The notes below the pieces were generated by a model. It had not been told where the DNA came from, did no database searches, and was given only the letters and a program-made list of their open reading frames with translations. From the NCBI RefSeq assembly GCF_015690355.1, contig NZ_JADPRT010000009.1, forward strand, positions 1-33,088: DNA of 33,088 bases. The letters run 5' to 3'. Of this stretch, positions 8,645-16,582 are shown piece by piece (the stretch's first letter is position 1; the number at the start of each line of letters is the position of its first letter). Source of the DNA: Streptacidiphilus fuscans (GTDB lineage Bacteria > Actinomycetota > Actinomycetes > Streptomycetales > Streptomycetaceae). Both the position numbers and the translations under genes were made by a program.

Positions 8645-8663
8645 TTAGGTTAGGCTTACCTTA
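8645..8663. promoter_or_regulatory. DmdR/IdeR-type iron box upstream of the efe operon
   Basis: TTAGGTTAGGCTTACCTTA matches the actinobacterial iron-box consensus TTAGGTTAGGCTAACCTAA at 17 of 19 positions. It lies about 50 bp upstream of the EfeU-EfeO start, where a bound iron-loaded DtxR-family repressor would block transcription. This predicts induction of the operon under iron limitation. Nothing else was seen in the 8596-8733 gap. Confidence 0.88.
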
Positions 8664-8733
8664 CTGGATGATCGATCGGGCTCCTTCAGGGGTGGGTCGG
8701 GCCGGGCAAACGGGACGCAGACAGCGGAGCGCG

Positions 8734-9144
8734 TCAGGCCACGTGGACGGCGGCCGTCGCCGAGGTCCGGTCGACGGCGTAGTGATGGTGGCCGACGGTG
8801 GCCAGCAGCTGCGCGCGGAAGGCGAGCGTGCCGCGCTCCGTCGCCCGGACGGAGGTGCGGTATGCGCCCTCCGCACCGCAGCCGACGAGGCGCCAGTGTC
8901 CGTCGTTCACCCGCTCGTCCACACAGAGCCGGATGGCGTCGCCGCCGAAGTCGTCCGAGGCGCCGAACGCGCTGAGGTGGATCCGGGCACCGAGCGGGAC
9001 GGAGTGCGGCGCACCCCGCAGCTCCACGGAGGACTTGGCGAAGGCCGGGGCGGCGGTGGCGACAGCCAAACCTGTCGAGATGGCCAGGCCGGCGGCGACG
9101 AGCGACGAAGCGACAAGCGCCGTGGTGGCGCGACGTGCGGACAT
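8734..9144 (-). CDS. small secreted protein of unknown function
   Basis: A 136-residue protein with a clear Sec signal peptide (MSARRATTALVASSL, then an Ala-rich core, cleavage expected after APAFA near residue 35). The mature part of about 100 residues is predicted mostly beta from its alternating pattern and has two cysteines (in RLCVDER and LVGCGAEG) that could form one disulfide. It resembles short immunoglobulin-like or repeat-free secreted proteins of streptomycetes, but I recognise no family. GAGGA precedes the ATG at 9144. It follows the efe iron box on the same strand but has its own upstream gap, so operon membership is doubtful. Confidence 0.7.
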   Translation of the reverse strand: MSARRATTALVASSLVAAGLAISTGLAVATAAPAFAKSSVELRGAPHSVPLGARIHLSAFGASDDFGGDAIRLCVDERVNDGHWRLVGCGAEGAYRTSVRATERGTLAFRAQLLATVGHHHYAVDRTSATAAVHVA

Positions 9145-9271
9145 GACGGTCCTCGATCTGTCACTGGAGTGGGGGGCTGCGAGTGCCCGCTACGGGCGAT
9201 GACAGCGTGTCGAGATTCGCAGATCGAGGACCCGTCTTCAACCGGCCGAACGGCGGGGTCCTGGCAGCACG

Positions 9272-9610
9272 TCAAGCCGCGGTGAGACGGAACACCGGAC
9301 GGGCCGAACCGTCGCTCGAAGAGGCGAACTCCAGTCGGACCGGGGCCCCTTGCCAGATCTGGTGTGCGGGCGCGGGCGCGAGCTCGGCGCGGATGCGGAA
9401 GCCCTCGTCCAGCTCGACGACGGCGCTGCTGCCCAGCGCGTGGATCCTGCCGTTACCGCTGCTCAGCTCCCAGGCCAGGTCGGCGCCGCCGCAGCTGGTG
9501 CAGAGCACGCTGAAACCCGGCAACGAGGTGGCGCACCAGCGGCACCGCAGATAGCGCAGCTCGCCGTGGGCGAGGCCGTCGTGGAACATCGCGCTGGGAT
9601 CCGCCTTCAT
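9272..9610 (-). CDS. DUF35-type zinc-ribbon/OB-fold protein
   Basis: A 112-residue protein with an N-terminal zinc ribbon (C23-x2-C26, C37-x2-C40) followed by an OB-fold segment containing GNGRIHALGSSAVVEL. This is the DUF35 layout, whose members bind acyl-CoA and assist thiolase- or ketosynthase-like enzymes in lipid, steroid or polyketide metabolism. No thiolase partner lies nearby, so it is an orphan copy. The start at 9610 follows GGAGGAGG. It is divergent from the TetR gene at 9750, and a shared operator motif near each start suggests that TetR controls both. Confidence 0.85.
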   Translation of the reverse strand: MKADPSAMFHDGLAHGELRYLRCRWCATSLPGFSVLCTSCGGADLAWELSSGNGRIHALGSSAVVELDEGFRIRAELAPAPAHQIWQGAPVRLEFASSSDGSARPVFRLTAA

Positions 9611-9633
9611 CGGTTGCCTCCTCCAACCTTCAC

Positions 9634-9722
9634 GAACGATCGTTAAGTTAGGACGGGGATCACGCCGCTGTCCAGTGGGAGGACAGGGGAAGTCTGCGTA
9701 GAATCACCGAACGATCGCTCAG
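9634..9722. promoter_or_regulatory. paired operator sites between the DUF35 and TetR genes
   Basis: Two copies of a 14-base motif, GAACGATCGTTAAG (9634-9647) and GAACGATCGCTCAG (9709-9722), match at 12 of 14 positions, both in the same orientation. The core AACGATCGTT of the first is a perfect 10-bp palindrome. They lie 24 bp and 28 bp upstream of the two divergent starts, the expected place for autoregulation by the TetR protein. Confidence 0.72.
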
Positions 9723-9749
9723 TCTCAGACGTGACGAAGGACGGTTCCG

Positions 9750-10355
9750 ATGCGCCCTGCCGGTCAGACCGCGCTGTTGGAGGCCGCCCGCCAGGAGTTC
9801 GCCGAGCGGGGCTTCGGCAGCGCCTCGATCAGGGACATCGCCCAGCGGGCCGGGATGAGCCTGTCAGCGATGTACCACTACTACTCCGGCAAGCAGGAGC
9901 TGCTGCACGCCCTGCTGGACGAGGGCATGGACCGCTACGCCGCGGCGGTCGCCGACGCGCTGGCCGCGGTGGGCGGATCCCCCGCGGACCGGCTCAGCGC
10001 GGTGGTCGCGGCGACGACCCGCTTTCGCGGCGAGCACGCCGCGCGGAGCAACATCCTGCTGCTGGAGGAGCGCAGTCTCGACGGCGAGCGTCAGGAGCGG
10101 TACGCCCGGCGGCAGGCGGAGGCGACGAACTTCTTCCGTGAGCCGATCGACGCGGGCGTGGCGTCGGGCGAGTTCCTCACCCCGTACCCGGACGAGGCGC
10201 GGCGCGGGGTCATCGCGATGTGCAACGCGGTAGCGCAGTGGTACCGCGAGGACGGGCCGCTGAGCTTGGACGCGCTGATCGACCGGCATGTCGAGCTGGC
10301 GCTCACTCTGGTCGAGTACCGACCGCAGAGGGGCTGGTCCGCGCGCAGCAGGTAG
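9750..10355 (+). CDS. TetR-family transcriptional regulator
   Basis: A 201-residue repressor-type protein. The N-terminal helix-turn-helix spans about residues 26-47 (SIRDIAQRAGMSLSAMYHYYSGKQELL). The remaining 150 residues are the ligand-binding/dimer domain with no recognised ligand class. AAGGACGG precedes the ATG at 9750. The divergent DUF35 gene and the twin operators suggest an acyl-CoA- or lipid-responsive switch, by analogy with TetR proteins next to DUF35 genes; that is inference. The TAG stop lies inside the left tip of repeat copy B (10351-10471). Confidence 0.88.
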   Translation: MRPAGQTALLEAARQEFAERGFGSASIRDIAQRAGMSLSAMYHYYSGKQELLHALLDEGMDRYAAAVADALAAVGGSPADRLSAVVAATTRFRGEHAARSNILLLEERSLDGERQERYARRQAEATNFFREPIDAGVASGEFLTPYPDEARRGVIAMCNAVAQWYREDGPLSLDALIDRHVELALTLVEYRPQRGWSARSR

Positions 10356-10471
10356 TTGCACTGCCTAGGGGCGCGAGGAACTGCCTGCGGGAACACAGGC
10401 CCACCTTGTCGCGCCCACGCGGCGGAGCCGCACATCAGCACAGCCCCGCGCCCCTAGGTTGTGCAACTACC
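10351..10471. repeat. intergenic palindromic repeat, copy B
   Basis: Perfect 11-bp terminal inverted repeats, GGTAGTTGCAC (10351-10361) and GTGCAACTACC (10461-10471), continue inward as imperfect arms (CCTAGGGGCGCG against CGCGCCCCTAGG). The right half carries the CCCACGCGGCGGAGCCGCA module shared with copies A and D. The left tip includes the TetR stop codon. The element fills the gap between the convergent TetR and thioredoxin genes and could end transcription from both sides. Confidence 0.85.
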
Positions 10472-10491
10472 TGCGGCAGCGAACGTCAGCG

Positions 10492-10866
10492 TCAGCCGTT
10501 CTTCTGCGCCTGCTGCTTCGCGACTTCCTCGCGGACCTGGTCCATGTCCACCGCGCGGGACTGCTTGATGACGTCCTCAAGCGCGGACGCGGGCAGCGCG
10601 CCCGGCTGGGCGAAGATGACCGTGCGGTCGCGGATGACCATCAGCGTCGGGATGGAGCGGATGTCGAACGCCGCCGCCAGCTCCTGCTGGGCCTCCGTGT
10701 CGACCTTGGCGAAGACCAGGTCGGCGTGCTTCTCGGACGCCTTGTCGTAGACGGGCGCGAACTGCGTGCACGGGCCGCACCACGACGCCCAGAAATCGAC
10801 GAGTACGAAGTCGTTCTTGTCGACGATCTCGTTGAAGTTGTCCTTGGTGAGCTCGACCGTGGCCAT
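10492..10866 (-). CDS. trxA: thioredoxin
   Basis: A 124-residue cytoplasmic thioredoxin. The active site WASWCGPC gives C30 and C33, and the cis-proline is P73 in SIPTLMV. The length is slightly over the usual 105-110 because of a charged C-terminal extension (VREEVAKQQAQKNG). It reduces protein disulfides using thioredoxin reductase, which is not encoded here. GAGAGAGGTG precedes the ATG at 10866. It lies 71 bp downstream of the large ATPase gene on the same strand; no terminator is visible in that gap, so co-transcription is possible. Confidence 0.95.
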   Translation of the reverse strand: MATVELTKDNFNEIVDKNDFVLVDFWASWCGPCTQFAPVYDKASEKHADLVFAKVDTEAQQELAAAFDIRSIPTLMVIRDRTVIFAQPGALPASALEDVIKQSRAVDMDQVREEVAKQQAQKNG

Positions 10867-10937
10867 GTTCCGCACCTCTCTCTTGGTCCGCTTCGATCCG
10901 ACTCGGTCCGCCGGGTCCAACAGATGCCTTTTCCAGG

Positions 10938-13871
10938 CTATTCCGTCGCCTCCAGACCCGGGTCGTCGCGAAGCGTGTCGGCGAGGCCCTTGGGGTCGGT
11001 GCCGAGGGTGCGGTAGACGGCCGCCAGCAGTTCCTGGACGCGGTGCGGGGTGATCGACATCGACTCCGCGACCTGGTGCACGTCCTTGCCCGCGGCCGTC
11101 AGCCGCGCCGCGTGCAGCTGCGGGGCGGTGAGGTCGCGGGAGGGCAGCGGGCGCAGCTTGTGCGGGCTGACGCCGGAGGCCTGCAGCTCCCGGCGGGCGC
11201 GGTCGACCAGGCTGGTCGCGCCGCAGCCACGGGAGATCTCCAGGCCCTGGTCGAGCGCGACGACCGCGTCCCGCAGCCGTCCGACGCGACGCAGCGCGGC
11301 GCCGTAGTCGACCAGTGCCTGGGCGTGTTCGTACGCCGCCGGGGACTGGCCGAGCAGGCCGACGGCCTGGGCCAGCAGGTCCACCTCGTTGCCGGGCTCG
11401 GCGACCTGCGCGCAGTGGCGCAGCGCCATGCCCTCGGCCGAGTTGGTCCCGGCGCGGGAGGCGCGCTTGTACGCCTCGGCGGCCAGCGCCCGGGCGCGCT
11501 CCGGCTCGGTGTCCTTGATCGCCACGGCGAGGTGGCTGAGCCAGGGCGACCAGACGGTGTTCTGCCAGCCGCGCGCCTCCAGCGAGTCGCCCGCCTTCTG
11601 CAGCTCCACGGCCGCCTCCGCGCGGCGGCCCTGGGCCAGCAGCAGCTTGCCGTAGAGGGCGGGCGCGTCCGGCAGCACCGGCGCGGGCGGGAAGTTGGCG
11701 GGACGGAACTCGTGCTCCGCGGCCAGCCGGACCGCGTCGGTGATCCGGCCCTGGGCGAGCATGGTGTCCACCAGCACGGCGACGATGTCCCACTGGAGCG
11801 GCATGCCCCGGCCCGAACGCTCCGACTTGCGCAGCGTGCTGTGCAAGAACTTCTCCGCGTCGACCAGCTTGCCGAGCCGGAACAGCACCAGGGCCTGGAA
11901 GAAGTTGGCGAAGCCGAGGTGGCCGCCGCTCCAGCCCATCAGCTCGAACTCGCGTGCGGCGTCGGCGAAGAGGTCGCGGGCACGGTCGAGCCGGTCGTTG
12001 TAGATGTAGGTGACGCCCAGCATCACCGGGATCTCGAAGCCCCAGGCCTGGTTGGTCCAGCCGAGGCCGTCGGCCGGGAGACCGCGCTCCAGGCCGTGCT
12101 CGGCGAGGGCCAGGGCCTGGGTCGAGTTCTCGCCCCGCATGGTGAGGTCCCAGGCGCGCAGCACCTGGACGGCGCGCGAGCCGTCGTCCCGGCCGGCGAG
12201 GTGCTGCGCGGCGAGCACGTCGAGCTGGCGCGAGGTCTCCTTGCCGTCGACCTCGTTGCGCAGCAGCAGTCGCCACATGAAGGACGCCGCCTGCAGTCGC
12301 GTCTTGGCCGGGCCGTCGGGCATCCGGGCGATCTCGGCGCCGGTGACGGTGACCGCGTCCTGCACCCGGTTGGTGTGCGTGAGCGCCTGGCCCAGCCGCA
12401 TGGTGGCCTTCTCGCGCAGGCCCTCGTCGAGGCCGGGGACCTCCTTCATGGCGAGCCGAAGCTGGTTGACGGTGTAGCCGGGGTCGATCAGCCGGACGGA
12501 GCTGGCCAGTTCGTAGCGGATCTCGGCCACCTCCTCGTCCGCCGGGGGTTCGCGCAGCGCGCGCTCCAGGCAGCCGCGGGCGGCCTCGGGCGCGCCCATC
12601 GCCAGGTGCTCGTGCGCGGCGGTCCGGAGCTGCTCGACGACCTGCGGGTTGTCGTCCGGGTGCAGCTGGATCAGGTGGCGGGAGGCGGCGGCCATGCCCT
12701 TGCCCGCGTTGATCACCTCGTCGGCGGCGCGGCCGTGGATGCTGGTCCGCATGGCCGGGAAGGTGATCGACTGGTAGACGGCGGACGCCACGGTCGGGTG
12801 GACGAACTGGTACTCGCGCCCGTTGCGGGTCAGGATCGACTCCTCGACCAGCTTGGTGACCGCGGTCTCCGCCTGGTTGAGCGGCAGACCGGCCACCCGG
12901 GAGATGGTCTCCAGCTCGAACGCGGTGTCGAGCACGGCGGCGGCGAAGGCGCCCCGCTGCACGTCGGTGCCGAGCCGCTCCAGGCGCTTGCCGATGGCCG
13001 GACCGCTGCCCTGGGCGACGAGGCTGCGCAGCTGGTCGATGTTCTCGTCGACCGCCTCCAGCTTGCCCTCGCGCAGGCGGTCGATCAGGTTGCTGACCTC
13101 CAGCGGGTTGCCCTCGGTGATGGTCCAGCAGGTGTGGCAGAACAGGTCGTCGGCGTCCTCGCCGAGCCGGTTGCGGACCATGGCGTCGACCGCGCTGCGC
13201 CCGAGCCGGCCGAGCTCTATCAGCTGACCGCGGCCACCCAACTGCCGCAGCTCCTCGCGGAGTCCGTCCTCGATGCCGTCGGGCAGCTCCTCGTTGCGAT
13301 AGGCGAGGGCGACCAGCAACGGCAAGGGCGAGATCTGGCCGATATAGCCGGTGAGCCAGCCCAGCGACTCCTTGTCGGCCCAGTGCAGGTCGTCGACAAC
13401 CATCAGCACCGGCCCGCGGTTGACCGCGAGTTGGGTGACCACCCAGCTCAGCGCCTCCAGCACGCCGTAGGCGTCGGCGGGCTGGTCGCCCGGCTGCGGC
13501 GGGACCAGGCCGAGGGCGGGCGCGGCGATGTCGTACCAGGCGCCGAAGATCTCGCGGCGCTCGGCCTCGGTCATCTTGGCCAGCGTGGGCTGGAGCAGGC
13601 TCCGGGCGACGTGGAAGGCGGCGTCCTTCTGTTGCTCACCGGCGCGGGCGTGGAGCAGCAGGATGTCCTTGCGGCCGTCCGGGCCGACCGAGTTGGCGAC
13701 GGTGCGCAGCCGGTGCAGCAGGCTGGTCTTGCCGAACCCGGCGCGGCCCCGGTAGAGCAGCAGGCCACCGGGGTTGGTGTCGCCCGCCGCGACGTCCGCG
13801 CGGAGCGCCCTCAGGGCGGCCACGCCCTGCTGCATCGAATCCTCGCGCTCGTAGAGCTGACGCTCTTCCAC
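10938..13871 (-). CDS. large STAND/AAA-type ATPase with LuxR-like C-terminus (LAL-type regulator)
   Basis: A 977-residue protein. The P-loop GRAGFGKTS (42-50) and Walker B VLMVVDDLHWAD (155-166) mark an N-terminal NTPase of the AAA_16/STAND type. The middle 450 residues are helical, TPR-like repeats. The last 65 residues (LTAAGKDVHQVAESMSITP... then VYRTLGT) look like a diverged LuxR helix-turn-helix. This is the layout of LAL (MalT-like) activators. The GTG at 13871 is preceded by GGAG. It is divergent from the terpene synthase gene across a 366-bp gap holding paired direct repeats, so it may regulate that synthase, which is inference. The atypical HTH could bind DNA weakly or serve another role. 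Confidence 0.82.
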   Translation of the reverse strand: MEERQLYEREDSMQQGVAALRALRADVAAGDTNPGGLLLYRGRAGFGKTSLLHRLRTVANSVGPDGRKDILLLHARAGEQQKDAAFHVARSLLQPTLAKMTEAERREIFGAWYDIAAPALGLVPPQPGDQPADAYGVLEALSWVVTQLAVNRGPVLMVVDDLHWADKESLGWLTGYIGQISPLPLLVALAYRNEELPDGIEDGLREELRQLGGRGQLIELGRLGRSAVDAMVRNRLGEDADDLFCHTCWTITEGNPLEVSNLIDRLREGKLEAVDENIDQLRSLVAQGSGPAIGKRLERLGTDVQRGAFAAAVLDTAFELETISRVAGLPLNQAETAVTKLVEESILTRNGREYQFVHPTVASAVYQSITFPAMRTSIHGRAADEVINAGKGMAAASRHLIQLHPDDNPQVVEQLRTAAHEHLAMGAPEAARGCLERALREPPADEEVAEIRYELASSVRLIDPGYTVNQLRLAMKEVPGLDEGLREKATMRLGQALTHTNRVQDAVTVTGAEIARMPDGPAKTRLQAASFMWRLLLRNEVDGKETSRQLDVLAAQHLAGRDDGSRAVQVLRAWDLTMRGENSTQALALAEHGLERGLPADGLGWTNQAWGFEIPVMLGVTYIYNDRLDRARDLFADAAREFELMGWSGGHLGFANFFQALVLFRLGKLVDAEKFLHSTLRKSERSGRGMPLQWDIVAVLVDTMLAQGRITDAVRLAAEHEFRPANFPPAPVLPDAPALYGKLLLAQGRRAEAAVELQKAGDSLEARGWQNTVWSPWLSHLAVAIKDTEPERARALAAEAYKRASRAGTNSAEGMALRHCAQVAEPGNEVDLLAQAVGLLGQSPAAYEHAQALVDYGAALRRVGRLRDAVVALDQGLEISRGCGATSLVDRARRELQASGVSPHKLRPLPSRDLTAPQLHAARLTAAGKDVHQVAESMSITPHRVQELLAAVYRTLGTDPKGLADTLRDDPGLEATE

Positions 13872-14080
13872 GACCTGCTCCGCTCCTGCCGGCTGGCGGC
13901 TGTCGTTCCCGTGCTCGTCCGTCGCTGCTGTCCGCGGCGTCAGCGCTGTCCGTGCTGCCTGTGCTGTCAGCGCCGTCCGCGTCCTGACGTCCAGTTATCC
14001 GATTCGAGCCTAACCAGCCCCGGCGGCCCGTGCGGGCGTATCGGCGGATCCCGTCGCTGTGCTCAGGACAGACCACTTTC

Positions 14081-14145
14081 GCCAACTCTGGTTGATAATT
14101 GAGCATATGGCCGACCGATTGCTCAACAAGGTTGATCGGTTGAGC
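14081..14145. promoter_or_regulatory. paired GGTTGAT...TTGAGC direct repeats between the LAL regulator and terpene synthase
   Basis: Two 24-25 base units (14081-14104 and 14121-14145) start 40 bp apart, close to four helical turns. Each has a CAAC ... GGTTGAT dyad followed by a TTGAGC end (AATTGAGC or GGTTGAGC). The second unit also forms GCTCAAC-N11-GTTGAGC. This arrangement fits cooperative binding of an activator. The rest of the 13872-14237 gap shows no gene. Confidence 0.6.
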
Positions 14146-14237
14146 TAACGTCGGTCCTGGTTCGTACGGGGGGACCGCCGGACCGGTCACGGGCTGGAAC
14201 ACGGCCGGACACGACGAGGGCTGAGGAGGACGAGCCG

Positions 14238-15245
14238 ATGGACACGAGCACGGGCGAGATCACCATCCCCGGGCAGGTGCGGGTCAACCCGCTGCGCGAC
14301 GCCGCCGCCGCACACAACCTCGACTGGCTGCGGGCGCACGGAATGCTCCGCGACGACGAGGCCGAGCAGCACTACAACCGTTGGAACATACCGCAGTTGG
14401 CCGCGGTCAGCTTCCCGGACGCCGGGCTTGCCGACCTGTGCCTGGCGGTCGACCAGTGCGCCTTCTACTTTCTCTTCGACGACCAGTTCGACGCCGATCT
14501 CGGCGCGCTCCCGGCCGAAGTGGCCCGGGTCTGCGCCCCGTTGATCTCCACCCTGCACACCGGGCGGGCGCCCGAGAAGCCCTCCCCGGTGGAGTCGGCC
14601 TTCGCCGACCTGTGGCGTCGCGAGAGCCAGGGCATGTCGCCCCGGTGGCGCTCCCGCGCGGCGTACCACTGGGAGGGCTACTTCAGCGCCCACCCGAGCG
14701 AGGCGCTGGGCCGCAGGACGCTCCACGCGGACCACTTCCCGAGCCGTGCGGCGTACATGGTGCTGCGCCGCGGTGCGTCGGGCGTGGACACGGTCCTGGA
14801 CATGGTCGAGCGGATCCTCGGGGAGATCCCCCCGACCATCTTCCACAACCCGACGGTGACGCTGATGCGTCAACTCGCCGGTGACGCACCGGCGGTCAAC
14901 AACGACGTCTACTCCTACCCGAAGGAGGCCCCGCGCGGTGACGTCTACAACCTCGCGGTGATCCTCCAGCACGAACGCCAGTGCGGCCTGGACGAGGCGT
15001 TCGCCCTGGTCCACGGTGACGCGACCCGGATGGTCGAGGAGTTCTACCGGCTCAACGCGCTCGTCCCCGAGCTGTGCGTCGAGCTGGGGCTGACCCCGTC
15101 GGAGACGGAGGCCACGCTGCGGTATCGCGAGGGGCTCGCGGACTGGATGCGGGGCTACTTCACGTGGGAGGCGAGCACCATCCGCTACCGCCCCGAAGGG
15201 GCGCTGCCGTTGGACCAGCCGAACTATCTGGAAGAGCTGCTCTAG
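14238..15245 (+). CDS. class I terpene synthase (sesquiterpene cyclase-like)
   Basis: A 335-residue bacterial terpene cyclase of normal length. The Asp-rich metal motif DDQFD lies at 81-85. The NSE triad motif NDVYSYPKE lies at 222-230, with all metal ligands present. A probable diphosphate sensor Arg lies near 177-178, and the conserved C-terminal RY pair at 316-317. The enzyme should ionise farnesyl (or geranyl) diphosphate; the product cannot be read from sequence. No P450 or prenyl synthase is adjacent, so it is a single-gene terpene locus. AGGAGGA precedes the ATG at 14238. It is divergent from the LAL-type regulator and converges with the MFS gene, separated by repeat copy C. Confidence 0.95.
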   Translation: MDTSTGEITIPGQVRVNPLRDAAAAHNLDWLRAHGMLRDDEAEQHYNRWNIPQLAAVSFPDAGLADLCLAVDQCAFYFLFDDQFDADLGALPAEVARVCAPLISTLHTGRAPEKPSPVESAFADLWRRESQGMSPRWRSRAAYHWEGYFSAHPSEALGRRTLHADHFPSRAAYMVLRRGASGVDTVLDMVERILGEIPPTIFHNPTVTLMRQLAGDAPAVNNDVYSYPKEAPRGDVYNLAVILQHERQCGLDEAFALVHGDATRMVEEFYRLNALVPELCVELGLTPSETEATLRYREGLADWMRGYFTWEASTIRYRPEGALPLDQPNYLEELL

Positions 15246-15279
15246 GACGCGTGGTCCTGAGGGTTCACTCCCGCAGGAA

Positions 15280-15380
15280 GTTGCACTATCAGGGGCGCGG
15301 GGAACTGCGCGACAAGCCACCCTGTGCGGACGGTCCCGATCGATCAGGGCCATCCGCACAGGGTGGTTTGTCGCGCCCCG
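15280..15380. repeat. intergenic repeat, copy C (right end missing)
   Basis: Begins with the family's left end (GTTGCAC, then CAGGGGCGCGGGGAACTG) 35 bp after the terpene synthase stop. It carries the GACAAGCCACCC module also in copies A and D, but ends next to the MFS stop codon without the right-hand GTTGCA end. It appears truncated relative to the other copies. Confidence 0.75.
15308..15375. terminator. bidirectional terminator hairpin within repeat copy C
   Basis: Arms 15308-15330 (CGCGACAAGCCACCC then TGTGCGGA) and 15353-15375 pair over 23 bp with a single G-T wobble and a 22-base loop. It lies between the stops of the convergent terpene synthase and MFS genes. Confidence 0.8.
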
Positions 15381-16574
15381 TTATGCCGGCACGGGCACCG
15401 GCCGCTGCTCGCGGCGAGTGGTCAGGTAGAGCGCGCAGCCGCACAGGACCACCGCGATGGTCGCGCACAGCGCCTGGTACGGCACCGTCGTGATCAGCGC
15501 CGCGCCCGCGGCTATGCCGACGGACTGGCCGCCGGTGACCAGGAAGTTGTCCGCGCCGGAGACGCGGCCCATCAGCTCGTCGGGGGTGTTGAGCTGCATC
15601 GCCGACATCGCGCCGACGATGATCAGCGGGACGCCCCCGCCCAGCAGCAGCGCGCCTGCCACGACGACCCAGTCGAGCCGCACCATCAGCAGCAGCGCGC
15701 CTCCCGAGACCAGCGCCAGCCCGAGCGCCGCCAGCAGCCCGGGGCTGGTCCGCTTCATCAGCGGTCCCGCCAGCACACCGCCGGCCATGCCGGAGACGCC
15801 CATCGCGGTGACCAGCACACCCGTCCAGGACGGCGCGTGGTGCAGGCCCACCGTGGAGATCGCGATGAGCAGCGTCTCGAAGAAGCCGACGACGAAGAGC
15901 GCCACGGTCATCACCACGGTCAGCTGCCGGAGCACCGGAGTGCGCATCAGATAGCGGAACCCGTCCGTCGTCTCGCGCAGCCAGTTGCCCTCGCCCGGCT
16001 CCGGGCGCTCCTCCTCGACGCGGATGAGCGACCAGCACAGGACCGAGGCCGCGAACGTCGCCGCGTCCAGCGCGGCGACCGCGCCGCCGCCCGCGAGGGA
16101 GAGCAGGCCGACGCCGAGCGCCGGGGTGATCAGGCGCTGGCCCTGCGTCAGCGCCTGGGTCAGGCCGTTGGCGTTGCCGAGTTGCTCGGCCGGGACCAGC
16201 TGCGGCAGCAACGCCGTGGTGGCCGCGCTGGTGATCGAGCTGGAGAGTCCGTAGAGGAACATCACCACGAAGATCAGCCAGACCTGGTCGGCCCGGTGGA
16301 CCAGGGCCAGTGACAGGACGAGCAGGCCGGTGACCGCGTTGGTGAGGATCAGCAGCGGACGTCTGCGGACCCGGTCGACGAGTATGCCGGTGAGCGGCGA
16401 GAGCAGGGTTCCGGCGGTGAGGCAGAGGAAGGTGATCCCTGCCGTGGCCGTGGAGCCGGTCAGCTCCTTGACCCAGATCGCGGCGGCGATCCAGAGCGCG
16501 TAGTCGCCGATGGTGCTGAGGGTGTTGCCGAGGAAGAACAGTCGCATCCGTGATGTTGCGAAGAGCTCGCCCAT
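15381..16574 (-). CDS. MFS transporter (drug/proton antiporter-like)
   Basis: A 397-residue major facilitator with about twelve membrane segments. The opening FFLGNTLSTIGDYALWIAAAI and the loop 2-3 motif GILVDRVRRRPLL (the family's GxLaDRxGrR-like motif A) are visible. It resembles the MFS_3/enterobactin-exporter-like group that often carries macrolide or other drug effluxers. The ATG at 16574 lies 8 bp after the ArsR-type gene, so they form one operon. The operators at 17222-17267 suggest that the ArsR protein represses its own efflux partner until a ligand arrives. The substrate is unknown. The 3' end abuts the terminator hairpin at 15308-15375. Confidence 0.9.
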   Translation of the reverse strand: MGELFATSRMRLFFLGNTLSTIGDYALWIAAAIWVKELTGSTATAGITFLCLTAGTLLSPLTGILVDRVRRRPLLILTNAVTGLLVLSLALVHRADQVWLIFVVMFLYGLSSSITSAATTALLPQLVPAEQLGNANGLTQALTQGQRLITPALGVGLLSLAGGGAVAALDAATFAASVLCWSLIRVEEERPEPGEGNWLRETTDGFRYLMRTPVLRQLTVVMTVALFVVGFFETLLIAISTVGLHHAPSWTGVLVTAMGVSGMAGGVLAGPLMKRTSPGLLAALGLALVSGGALLLMVRLDWVVVAGALLLGGGVPLIIVGAMSAMQLNTPDELMGRVSGADNFLVTGGQSVGIAAGAALITTVPYQALCATIAVVLCGCALYLTTRREQRPVPVPA

Positions 16575-16582
16575 GGCGTCTC

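Noticed and set aside
6403..9285. Forward open frame of about 960 codons opposite the efe genes
   Set aside because: Same mirror-frame composition; it crosses the iron box and two gene boundaries.
11043..14102. Forward open frame of about 1019 codons opposite the STAND ATPase
   Set aside because: No recognisable domain, and the reverse-strand protein has intact Walker motifs.
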